Source: Halieaceae bacterium (lineage in GTDB: Bacteria > Pseudomonadota > Gammaproteobacteria > Pseudomonadales > Halieaceae). Taken from it: a DNA stretch of 64,000 bases. The notes beneath the pieces were generated by a model. It saw only the letters and a list, made by a program, of their open reading frames with translations. It did not search any database and had not been told where the DNA came from. This document shows positions 45,063-53,626 of this stretch, piece by piece. The stretch spans positions 1-64,000 of the forward strand of contig JANQIO010000178.1 of NCBI GenBank assembly GCA_028282105.1, given 5' to 3'. Within the stretch, counting starts at the first letter, position 1. The number at the start of each line of letters is the position of its first letter. A program made the position numbers and the translations under genes.

Positions 45063-45082
45063 AAGTATTACGCGTTATACTT
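45063..45082. promoter_or_regulatory. Candidate TetR-type operator
   Basis: AAGTATTACGCGTTATACTT: 20-bp palindrome with one mismatched pair between the divergent oxygenase and TetR genes. Confidence 0.65.
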
Positions 45083-45113
45083 TTCTGTCAAGCCAAGCCG
45101 GATAACCGCCCGC

Positions 45114-45803
45114 GTGGAAAACGCCCAGCGCAAAGCCTACAGTTCGCCCCGCCAAATCGAACGGCAGCAGCGCATACTCGCAACGGCGCGCCAGGAGATT
45201 TCCCGGCTGGGCTACGAGGGTCTCACCATGCGCGGTCTGGCCGACGCTTCCGGGGTCGCCCTGAAGACCCTCTACAACCTCTACTCCAGCAAAGATGAGC
45301 TACTGTTCGCCGCGGTCGGTGGCCTGCTGCAGGACCTGCAGGCGCTGCCCGAAGTCACCAGCACCGAAGCGGGCCTGCCGCGTGGACTGGCCTATACGCG
45401 CGTGCTGGGGGAAACGATTGAGCGCGAGCCGGCTTACGCCGACGCGATGGCCCGGGCGCTGTTCCAGTCAGCTTCCGCCAACCGCCTGGTGGATATTCTG
45501 TTGCGAGACAGCGTGGACCTGATCGCCGATGAGCTCATGGAAGCTGAGCGACGGGGAGAACTGCTTGCCGGGACCGACATCGATACCACAGCCCAGCGAT
45601 TGATCGCCGCCCGATGGGGCGCGGTGCTGCTGTGGCAAAAAGGGCTGCTGCCGCTGGATGCGGTGGCGACAGAGCTGCTGGCCGGCCAGATTGCGTTGCT
45701 CCAGGGTGTCTGCCAACCCGCGCGGCGGCAGTGGCTGGCGAGCCTGCTGGAGTCAGCACGGAATCTCAGCGACCGGCCAGCAGTTCCTTCTGCAGGCTCA
45801 TGA
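45114..45803 (+). CDS. TetR-family transcriptional regulator
   Basis: RQQRILATARQEISRLGYEGLTMRGLADASGVALKTLYNLYSSKDELLFAAV. Confidence 0.93.
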   Translation: MENAQRKAYSSPRQIERQQRILATARQEISRLGYEGLTMRGLADASGVALKTLYNLYSSKDELLFAAVGGLLQDLQALPEVTSTEAGLPRGLAYTRVLGETIEREPAYADAMARALFQSASANRLVDILLRDSVDLIADELMEAERRGELLAGTDIDTTAQRLIAARWGAVLLWQKGLLPLDAVATELLAGQIALLQGVCQPARRQWLASLLESARNLSDRPAVPSAGS

Positions 45804-47049
45804 TGCGGCGGGTGGCCGCAAATACCGATAGCTCCGGCGCCGCCCTGCCCTGCTTGCCCAGTTCATCGAGCTGGGCGTAGAACCAGAACTGCACCGCAAA
45901 ACCCGCCACCGAGCGCAGCGCGTTGATCTTGCCCAGGAAAGCCAGCCAGCTTGGAAACAGGGAGAGTCGCTGCTCGTAGCGCACCAGTTCCTCTGCGCCG
46001 TCCAGCAGTCGGGCGGGGGCATCGGTATCCACACACATGGGCCGTCCGATACCCACCAGGTCGGCCGCACCGGATTCGATGGCCTGCTCCATGGCGTCGC
46101 GGCGCCGAAAGCCGCCGGTCACCATCAGAGGGATGCTGACCTCGGCCTGCATGGCCTGGGCGAAGTCGACGAAATAGGCCTCCCGGGCCACCGTGGATTT
46201 CGCCACGTTCTGCTCTTCCACGGCTTCAATGCCTTCGATATCCAGCAGCTTGGGCTGTTCGTAGGTCCCGCCGGAAATCTCTATCAGGTCGACACCGGCA
46301 TCCTGCAGCCAGCGCGCCACCTGCAGGCTGTCCTCAAAGGCGAAACCGCCCTTTTGAAAATCCGCGCTGTTGAGCTTCACGGCGACCGGGAAGTCCGCTC
46401 CCACCGCCGCGCGCACTGCCGTCACCGTTTCCAGTAGCGCCCGTGCGCGATTGTCCAGGCTGCCGCCATAGGCGTCGGTGCGCAGGTTGCTGCGTGGGCT
46501 CAGGAAGGAAGACATCAGGTAACCATGGGCGGCGTGTACCTGCACGCCGGTGAAACCCGCCTGCTGACAGGCCACGGCCGCCACCGCAAAGCGCTGCACC
46601 AGCGTCTGGATCTCCTCGACAGTTAGCGCCACCGGCTCACCGAACTGGCCGCCCGGCAGACCCACTTTCACCGCCGATGGGGCTTTGGGATGAGGATTCA
46701 CCATTTTCTGGGTCTGGCGACCGCCGTGGCTGAGCTGAGCCCAGAAATGATTGCCGTTACGGGTGGCCGCGCTGGCCCAGTTCGACAGCGCCACCTGCAT
46801 TTCCGCGTCCGGCGCCCGGTCGATCACCACATTGCCGGGGCGCTCCAGGTGATCGGCGTCGATCTGGATGTTGCCGGACAGCAGCAGCCCCGCGCCGCCG
46901 TCTGACCAGAGCCCATAAAGCTGGGCCAGCGCCGGGGTAGGTACACCCTTCGGCGTGGCAAGCCCCTCCGTCATGGCCGCTTTGGCGAGGCGATTCGGCA
47001 GGCTGGACCCGCAGGGCAGCGCCAGCGGCTGGGCAAGAACACTTTTCAT
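45766..47049 (-). CDS. NADH:flavin oxidoreductase (old yellow enzyme family)
   Basis: GSSLPNRLAKAAMTEGLATPKG, WAQLSHGGRQTQK, GFTGVQVHAAHGYLMSSFLSPRSNLRTDAYGGSLDNRAR; ATG 47049. Confidence 0.94.
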   Translation of the reverse strand: MKSVLAQPLALPCGSSLPNRLAKAAMTEGLATPKGVPTPALAQLYGLWSDGGAGLLLSGNIQIDADHLERPGNVVIDRAPDAEMQVALSNWASAATRNGNHFWAQLSHGGRQTQKMVNPHPKAPSAVKVGLPGGQFGEPVALTVEEIQTLVQRFAVAAVACQQAGFTGVQVHAAHGYLMSSFLSPRSNLRTDAYGGSLDNRARALLETVTAVRAAVGADFPVAVKLNSADFQKGGFAFEDSLQVARWLQDAGVDLIEISGGTYEQPKLLDIEGIEAVEEQNVAKSTVAREAYFVDFAQAMQAEVSIPLMVTGGFRRRDAMEQAIESGAADLVGIGRPMCVDTDAPARLLDGAEELVRYEQRLSLFPSWLAFLGKINALRSVAGFAVQFWFYAQLDELGKQGRAAPELSVFAATRRIMSLQKELLAGR

Positions 47050-47093
47050 GGTGACTCCAGGCGGTAGAACAGCGCCGGAGTATAGCCTTGAGC

Positions 47094-47372
47094 TTATTCC
47101 ACCCGCACGCCCTTCCAGAACGCGACCCGACCGCGAATCTCGGCAGCGGCGTCCTTGGGCTCCGGGTAGTACCACACGGCGTCACCGTTGGTCTCACCGT
47201 TGGCCACTACATTGTAGTAATGGGCAGTGCCCTTCCAGGGGCAGAAGCTGGTGGTATCGCTGGGCGTGATCAGCGACTTGTCGAGGGCGTCCTCGGGAAA
47301 GTAGTGGTTGCCTTCCACCACTACCGTGTCGTCGGATTCCGCGATAACCGTATCGTTCCAGATGGCTTTCAT
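47094..47372 (-). CDS. DUF427-type protein
   Basis: MKAIWNDTVIAESDDTVVVEGNHYFPEDALDKSLITPSDTTSFCPWKGTAHYYNVVANGE. Confidence 0.88.
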   Translation of the reverse strand: MKAIWNDTVIAESDDTVVVEGNHYFPEDALDKSLITPSDTTSFCPWKGTAHYYNVVANGETNGDAVWYYPEPKDAAAEIRGRVAFWKGVRVE

Positions 47373-47487
47373 AAGCTGACCTCTGCGTGTTGTCTGATGG
47401 CGAGTGGCTATGCCTTTTTGTACGCCCGTGGACCGTACCGGATTTGGGTGATGTGGCGCTTATTGCAGCGCGGGGTATAGTTTACGA

Positions 47488-48279
47488 ATGAGCGAACTCC
47501 CGCCACAGACAACGTCGCAATCGCTGCGCGCGCAGATACGCACAGGCGCGTTCACCGGCAACACCTCGGGCCATGCGCCCGGCCACGTGCAGTGCAATAT
47601 CGTCATCCTGCCGAAAGCCTGGGCCGGGGATTTCCTGCGCTTTTGCCAGCTCAACCCGAAGCCCTGCCCGCTGGTGGCCAGCGGTCAGCCCGGGGACCCG
47701 GGGCTGCCCGGCCTCGGCGACATCGACATCCGCACCGATGTACCCCGCTACCGCATCTACCGCGACGGAGCACTGGCCGAAGAAGTCACCGATATCCAGG
47801 CCCTGTGGCAGGACGACCTGGTGACGTTTGCCCTGGGCTGCTCCTTCAGTTTCGAAGAGGCCCTGATGGCCGACGGCCTCGAGGTGCGCAACATCGCTGA
47901 GGGCGTGAACGTGCCCATGTATCGCAGCACTATCGCCTGCGCGGAAGCCGGCCCCTTTCGCGGCAATATGGTGGTGAGCATGCGACCGTTCCTGGCGGCG
48001 GACGCCATCCGCGCGGTGCAGATATGCACGCGCTTTCCCTCGGTGCACGGCGCACCTGTGCACCTGGGCGACCCGGCCCTGATCGGCATCGAGGAACTCG
48101 ACGCGCCAGACTACGGCGACGCCGTGACCATGAAGCCGGATGAGCTGCCGGTATTCTGGGCCTGCGGGGTGACGCCCCAGGTGGCCCTGGAACAGGCCAG
48201 GCCGCCGCTCTGTATCACCCATAGCCCCGGCTGTATGCTGGTCACGGACCTGCCCAACAGCAGGCTGGCGATTCTTTAG
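47488..48279 (+). CDS. DUF1445/UPF0317 putative hydro-lyase (D-glutamate cyclase N-terminal family)
   Basis: [88 protein letters not shown]. Confidence 0.92.
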   Translation: MSELPPQTTSQSLRAQIRTGAFTGNTSGHAPGHVQCNIVILPKAWAGDFLRFCQLNPKPCPLVASGQPGDPGLPGLGDIDIRTDVPRYRIYRDGALAEEVTDIQALWQDDLVTFALGCSFSFEEALMADGLEVRNIAEGVNVPMYRSTIACAEAGPFRGNMVVSMRPFLAADAIRAVQICTRFPSVHGAPVHLGDPALIGIEELDAPDYGDAVTMKPDELPVFWACGVTPQVALEQARPPLCITHSPGCMLVTDLPNSRLAIL

Positions 48280-48307
48280 ACACGACTGCTAGCGAACAGG
48301 ACAGCCC

Positions 48308-49045
48308 ATGTTTTTAAACTGCGATCTCGGTGAGAGCTTCGGCGCCTGGACCATGGGCCTGGATGCTGAGGTGATGCCCTATATTGACCAGGCCAACGTC
48401 GCCACCGGCTTCCATGCCGGTGACCCTGTGGTGATGCGGCGCACCCTGAAAATGGCCAAAGACCACGGCGTGACCGTGGGCGCGCATCCGGCCTACCCGG
48501 ACCTGGGCGGCTTCGGGCGCCGTTCCATGGCCTGCTCACCGGAAGAGATCATCGCCAGCCTGCACTACCAGGTGGCAGCCATGGACGGCATGGCCCAGGT
48601 GGCCGGCGTCGAACTGCGCTACGTTAAACCCCATGGCGCGCTGTACAACGACATGATGGCGAAAGACGAGGTGCGGGCGGCAATCATCGAGGCACTGGCC
48701 AGCTATCACCGCCCACTGGCGCTGATGCTCCAGGCCACACCCGCCGTCGAACAGCACCGCGCCGAGGCCGAGGCCGCCGGCGTCGAAACCTGGTTCGAGG
48801 CCTTTGCTGACCGCTGTTACACCGATGACGGCAAACTGCTGTCGCGGCGCCTGGAAGGCGCGGTACACACCCGCGACAAGATGCTCGCGCAGGTGGAGCA
48901 GCTCTGCGACAAGGGCACACTGACCACCGTCAATGGCATCGAGTTGCCCATCTCCGCCGACACGCTCTGTGTCCATGGCGACAACGCCGAGGGTGTGGCC
49001 GCCATCCGCGACATTCGCGCACTGGTCGACCAGGCCGCAGGCTAG
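48308..49045 (+). CDS. pxpA: 5-oxoprolinase subunit PxpA (LamB/YcsF)
   Basis: LNCDLGESFGAWTMGLDAEVMPYIDQANVATGFHAGDPVVMRRT, VGAHPAYPDLGGFGRR. Confidence 0.95.
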   Translation: MFLNCDLGESFGAWTMGLDAEVMPYIDQANVATGFHAGDPVVMRRTLKMAKDHGVTVGAHPAYPDLGGFGRRSMACSPEEIIASLHYQVAAMDGMAQVAGVELRYVKPHGALYNDMMAKDEVRAAIIEALASYHRPLALMLQATPAVEQHRAEAEAAGVETWFEAFADRCYTDDGKLLSRRLEGAVHTRDKMLAQVEQLCDKGTLTTVNGIELPISADTLCVHGDNAEGVAAIRDIRALVDQAAG

Positions 49046-49052
49046 CCCCCGG

Positions 49053-49730
49053 ATGCAGATTCATTTCGCAGGCGAAGACGCCCTGATTGTCTACCTGGGT
49101 GAGGAAGCCAGCCCGGACGTGTCAGACCGGGTACAGGCGGCCGCCGCCGCGATAGAAGCCGCGCTGGGAACCGCACTGGTCGACCTGGTGCCCTCCTACG
49201 CCTCGGTGCTGGTGATTTACAACATGCTGGAAATCGACCATCTCGCCGCCAGGCAGCGCATTCACGCGGCGCTGGATGCGCTGGAGACCGGCAGCACACG
49301 TGAGGGCGCACTGGTCAAGCTGCCGGTCTTCTACGACCCCGAGGTGGGCCCCGACCTGGAAGCCCTGGCCGACAAGGCCGGACTGACGGTGGACGAGGTC
49401 ATCAAAATCCATCTGGGCACCGAATACCGGGTGTACGCAATCGGCTTCGCGCCGGGCTTCGCTTACCTGGGTCAGGTGGATGAGCGCATCGCGGCGCCAC
49501 GCCTGACCACACCACGGCAATCGGTGCCACGCGGCGCCGTGGCGATTGCCGATCGTCAGACCGCGGTCTATCCCGCACCCTCGCCGGGCGGCTGGAACCT
49601 GATCGGCCGCTGCCCACAGCGTATGTTTGATCCCGCGGCTTCGCCCACCATGCCGGTGAACGTCGGCGACCGGGTGCAGTTCGAAGCCATCGACCGCCAG
49701 GCCTTCCTGGAACTGGGGGGCGCGCTGTGA
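49053..49730 (+). CDS. pxpB: 5-oxoprolinase subunit PxpB (KipI-like)
   Basis: YRVYAIGFAPGFAYLGQVDERIAAPRLTTPRQSVPRGAVAIADRQTAVYPAPSPGGWNLIGR; ATG 49053. Confidence 0.95.
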   Translation: MQIHFAGEDALIVYLGEEASPDVSDRVQAAAAAIEAALGTALVDLVPSYASVLVIYNMLEIDHLAARQRIHAALDALETGSTREGALVKLPVFYDPEVGPDLEALADKAGLTVDEVIKIHLGTEYRVYAIGFAPGFAYLGQVDERIAAPRLTTPRQSVPRGAVAIADRQTAVYPAPSPGGWNLIGRCPQRMFDPAASPTMPVNVGDRVQFEAIDRQAFLELGGAL

Positions 49731-50668
49731 GCGGTTTCAGCATTATCAACCCGGGCATGCTGAGCCTGTTGCAGGACGGCGGCCGCTACGGCCAGCATCG
49801 GATTGGCCTGACTACCGGTGGGCCGCTGGACCGCTTCGCCATGAGCTGGGCCAACCGCCTGGTGCACAACGCCTCGGATATCACCGCGGTGGAGGCGAGC
49901 TTCGGTGGACTCAAGCTGGAATCCCACATCAACACCCTGGTAGCTGTCACCGGTGGTGACCAGCCACTGAGTATTAACGGCGCGAAAAAAGCCGCCTGGC
50001 GCAGTCATAGGGTGGAAGCCGGCGACATTATCGAACTGGGTTTCGCCAGGCAGTTCTGCCGCAGCTATCTCGCGGTGCACGGCGGCTTCCAGGTGGAGCC
50101 GGATTTTGGCAGCACCGCCACCGTGGTGCGGGAAGGCATTGGCGGCCTGTCCGGGCGCAAGCTGGACAGCCGCGACCAGCTTCCCGCCCGCGGCACCACC
50201 GAGCGCCAGTGCCTGCAACTGAATGACCCGAACCGCACGCCCTACCAGACCGAGGTCACGGTGCGGGTGCTGCCCGGTTACCAGGTGCAGCATTTTCCGC
50301 GTCTCGAGCAGCGGCGGTTTTTTTCCGGCATTTACAGCGTCACCGAGCGGGCCGACCGCATGGGCTACCGCCTGGAGGGCCCCGCCATCGCCTGCGACAT
50401 CAAGGGTATTCTGTCCGAAGGCATCTGCATGGGCGCCATCCAGATTCCGGCTGATGGCCAGCCCATTGTCTTGCTGCAGGACCGCCAGACCATCGGCGGC
50501 TATCCAAAGATTGGTTCCGCGCTATCACTGGATACCGGTAGACTGGCGCAGCTTATGCCCGGTGCCACGGTGCGCTTTGAACCGGTAACCCCCCATGCCG
50601 CGGACAACCTGTTCCATATGGCCCACAGCATGCACCAACGTATGACCCTGGACCCCGTGAATGACTGA
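49727..50668 (+). CDS. pxpC: 5-oxoprolinase subunit PxpC (KipA-like)
   Basis: INPGMLSLLQDGGRYGQHRIGLTTGGPLDRFAMSWANRLV, VLPGYQVQHF, SEGICMGAIQIPADGQPIVLLQDRQTIGGYPKI. Confidence 0.95.
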   Translation: MSGFSIINPGMLSLLQDGGRYGQHRIGLTTGGPLDRFAMSWANRLVHNASDITAVEASFGGLKLESHINTLVAVTGGDQPLSINGAKKAAWRSHRVEAGDIIELGFARQFCRSYLAVHGGFQVEPDFGSTATVVREGIGGLSGRKLDSRDQLPARGTTERQCLQLNDPNRTPYQTEVTVRVLPGYQVQHFPRLEQRRFFSGIYSVTERADRMGYRLEGPAIACDIKGILSEGICMGAIQIPADGQPIVLLQDRQTIGGYPKIGSALSLDTGRLAQLMPGATVRFEPVTPHAADNLFHMAHSMHQRMTLDPVND

Positions 50669-51587
50669 ATCCACCGGCAGCGACAAGGACATGGCGCTGA
50701 GCGTCGCCATCGAAGACCTGCTGGTACAGCGGGATCACCGCGGCATGGCGAAGGTGCAGGCGGCACTGGAGCCCGGTTACTACCTGCGTGCGGCGCGGGC
50801 CCTGCGGGATATCGACGGCACGGTGCTGATCGGCACCGGCTTCCCGGTAGACGACACCTACGAAACCGACGGCCCGGTAGGCGCGCTGGCCCTGTACGAC
50901 ACCCTGGCATACCTGGGCGCGCAGCCCATGCTGGTGTGCGGCACACCGCTTTCCGCCACCCTGGCGGAGGACTACCGGGTGCACGACATCGCGGTGGGCA
51001 ATAGCGCCGGCCGCGTTACCGACCAGGGCATTGAACCCGTGCGCCTGCGCGGCGGCCGTCGCGCGGGTGATCCGGAGATCAGCACCCTGGACGCCCTGGT
51101 GAGCATCAAACCCAGCGCCGTAATCAGCATCGAGCGCCCGGGCCTCACCGCCGAGGGCCGCTACTACAATATGCGCGGTGAGGATATTACCGAGCGCTGC
51201 GCCTGCTTTGATTACTTCGTGGAACTGGCGGGCTGCCCCACCATCGCGATCGGCGACGGCGGCAACGAAATTGGCATGGGCAATGTGCAGGAGGCTATCC
51301 AGGCCCTGGACCTGGAGCCGTCCACCACCCGCTGCGACGAATTGCTGGTGGCCGACGTGTCCAACTGGGGCGCCTACGGGCTGATTGCCCTGCTGGGCTA
51401 CTGGCGCGGCGAGGACCTGCTGGCCCGCATTTCCCCGGCCGCCCTGCTGGAATACCTGAGTGAACGTGGCAGCGTGGACGGCGTGACCCGCGAGCCCACA
51501 GCGACCGAGGATGGTTTCGAGGTGGAAATCGGCGAAACTATCCTCAACTCCCTGCGAGAGATAACCGGCTTTGGAGAAGCAGCATGA
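50661..51587 (+). CDS. DUF4392 protein (D-glutamate cyclase C-terminal family)
   Basis: VLIGTGFPVDDTYETDGPVGALALYDTLAYLGAQP, SIERPGLTAEGRYYNMRGEDIT, IAIGDGGNEIGMGNV. Confidence 0.88.
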   Translation: MTESTGSDKDMALSVAIEDLLVQRDHRGMAKVQAALEPGYYLRAARALRDIDGTVLIGTGFPVDDTYETDGPVGALALYDTLAYLGAQPMLVCGTPLSATLAEDYRVHDIAVGNSAGRVTDQGIEPVRLRGGRRAGDPEISTLDALVSIKPSAVISIERPGLTAEGRYYNMRGEDITERCACFDYFVELAGCPTIAIGDGGNEIGMGNVQEAIQALDLEPSTTRCDELLVADVSNWGAYGLIALLGYWRGEDLLARISPAALLEYLSERGSVDGVTREPTATEDGFEVEIGETILNSLREITGFGEAA

Positions 51588-52435
51588 CAATCGCATATCT
51601 CAATGGTGACTTCCTGCCGCTGGAACAGGCGCGGATCAGCCCGCTGGACCGGGGCTTCCTGTTTGGCGACGGCATCTACGAGGTGGTGCCCTCCTACGGC
51701 GGCCGCATGGTGGGTTTTGGCCCCCACATGGAGCGCATGAAAAACGGCCTGGCGGCGATCGACATCAAACTCGACTGGGATGAAGCGCAGTGGCATAAGG
51801 TGTGCGACGAACTGATCGAGAAGAACGGCGGTGGCGACCTGGGCATCTACCTGCACGTGAGCCGCGGCGCCGACAACAACCGCAACCACGCCTATCCGCA
51901 GGGCATTGAGCCGACGGTGTTTGGCTATACCTTCGACATACCGCCGGCGCCCGTGGCAGACCGCGGCACCACCAGGACCTTCACAGTCACTACCACCCAG
52001 GACATGCGCTGGAAGCGCTGCAACATCAAGTCCACCGCTCTGCTTGGCAATGTAATCCACTACAACCAGGGCGACGGCAGCGATGAAACCGTTCTCTACA
52101 ACGCCGCGGGTGAAATCACCGAAGCCGCTGCCTGCAACGTGTTTATCGTCAAGGACGGTGTGGTGGCGACCCCGGATACCGACCACCAGATTTTGCCTGG
52201 CATCACCCGCCTGCTGTTGGTGGAAATCCTGCGCGCCGACGGCAGCATTCCCGTTGAGGAACGGGTGGTGACACTGGACGAACTGCGCCATGCGGACGAG
52301 GTGTGGCTGACCTCCTCCACCAAGGAAGTGGGCCCGGTGGTGATGATTGATGGCGCCCCGGTCGGCGAAGGCGAGCCCGGACCGGTCTGGGAGCGCGCCC
52401 AGGCCCTGTTCTCGGAATTCAAATACGACTACTGA
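51584..52435 (+). CDS. dat: D-amino acid aminotransferase
   Basis: Class IV PLP fold: ISPLDRGFLFGDGIYEVVPSYGG, RWKRCNIKSTALLGNV, AAGEITEAAACNVFIVKDGVVATP, LPGITR. Confidence 0.9.
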   Translation: MTIAYLNGDFLPLEQARISPLDRGFLFGDGIYEVVPSYGGRMVGFGPHMERMKNGLAAIDIKLDWDEAQWHKVCDELIEKNGGGDLGIYLHVSRGADNNRNHAYPQGIEPTVFGYTFDIPPAPVADRGTTRTFTVTTTQDMRWKRCNIKSTALLGNVIHYNQGDGSDETVLYNAAGEITEAAACNVFIVKDGVVATPDTDHQILPGITRLLLVEILRADGSIPVEERVVTLDELRHADEVWLTSSTKEVGPVVMIDGAPVGEGEPGPVWERAQALFSEFKYDY

Positions 52436-53520
52436 TGGCCCGACCCACCCAGGCCATCGTCGACCTTGAGGCCCTGCGCCACAACTGCCGGCTGGCTCGT
52501 TCGCTGAGCAGCGACGGCAAGCTGATGGCGGTGGTCAAGGCCAATGCCTACGGCCACGGCGCGATACCCGCGGCCAAAGCCCTGGAGCCACTGGTGTCTG
52601 CCTTTGCGGTCGCCTGCATCGAGGAAGCGGAAGACCTGCGCAACGCTGGCGTCGCCCGCCCGATCCTGCTGATGGAGGGCATCTTCCAGGCTGAGGAACT
52701 GGAAATCGCCGCCCAACGCGACTTCTGGGTGATGCTGCAGAACCACCAGCAGTTGGACGAGCTGGACGCTGCGACATTGTCACGGCCGGTCACCTGCTGG
52801 CTCAAGCTCGACAGCGGTATGCATCGGCTGGGCTTCTCCCTGGACGAGTCGGCCGCTCTGTTGGCGCGCCTGCGCGCCAGCCCCAATGCCAGCGGTGATG
52901 TGGTCATGGCGACTCATCTGGCCCGCGCCGACGAGTTGGACAACGACTTTACCCCGCAGCAAATCCGCGTTTTCCGAGGACATACCGCCGCGTTGGGGAC
53001 TCCCTGCAGCATGGCCAATTCGCCGGGGCTACTGGGCTGGCCGGAGTCCCGGGATGCCTGGAACCGCGCCGGCGTCATGCTCTACGGACAGTCACCCTTC
53101 CCCGAGCCACACCCGCAGGCGGACCAGCTGAAACCGGTGATGACCCTGCAATCGGAAATCATCGCCCTGCGCGATGTGGCCGCGGGCGAGTCGGTGGGCT
53201 ATGGCGGCGCCTGGACGGCTCGCCGCGGCAGCCGCATCGCGACTATCCCGGTCGGCTATGGTGACGGCTATCCGCGCAACGCCGGTAACGGCACACCGGT
53301 GCTGGTAGGCGGCCGGCGCGTACCGCTGGTGGGGCGTGTCTCCATGGACATGATCACCGTAGACGTGACCGACCTGCCGCCGATGGCGGTCGGCGCACCG
53401 GTGGAACTGTGGGGAGACCATATCACTGCCAATGAAGTGGCGTCCCATGCGGGCAGCATCGGCTACGAAATCATGACCCGTATGCTGCCGCGAGTGCCTC
53501 GCCGCTACCTGGGTCAGTAA
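52435..53520 (+). CDS. alr: Alanine racemase
   Basis: MAVVKANAYGHG (PLP Lys), CWLKLDSGMHRLGF, GYGGAWTARRGSRIATIPVGYGDGYPR, VGRVSMDMITVDVT. Confidence 0.95.
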   Translation: MARPTQAIVDLEALRHNCRLARSLSSDGKLMAVVKANAYGHGAIPAAKALEPLVSAFAVACIEEAEDLRNAGVARPILLMEGIFQAEELEIAAQRDFWVMLQNHQQLDELDAATLSRPVTCWLKLDSGMHRLGFSLDESAALLARLRASPNASGDVVMATHLARADELDNDFTPQQIRVFRGHTAALGTPCSMANSPGLLGWPESRDAWNRAGVMLYGQSPFPEPHPQADQLKPVMTLQSEIIALRDVAAGESVGYGGAWTARRGSRIATIPVGYGDGYPRNAGNGTPVLVGGRRVPLVGRVSMDMITVDVTDLPPMAVGAPVELWGDHITANEVASHAGSIGYEIMTRMLPRVPRRYLGQ

Positions 53521-53626
53521 CAGCGATTCAATGACACCTCCCCAGCAGCGCCCGGCAACAAGTCTTAACGTGACCTGGCGCAGCGGCGATTGCTAACATC
53601 AGCTTCCCAATGGTCATGAGTCCCCC

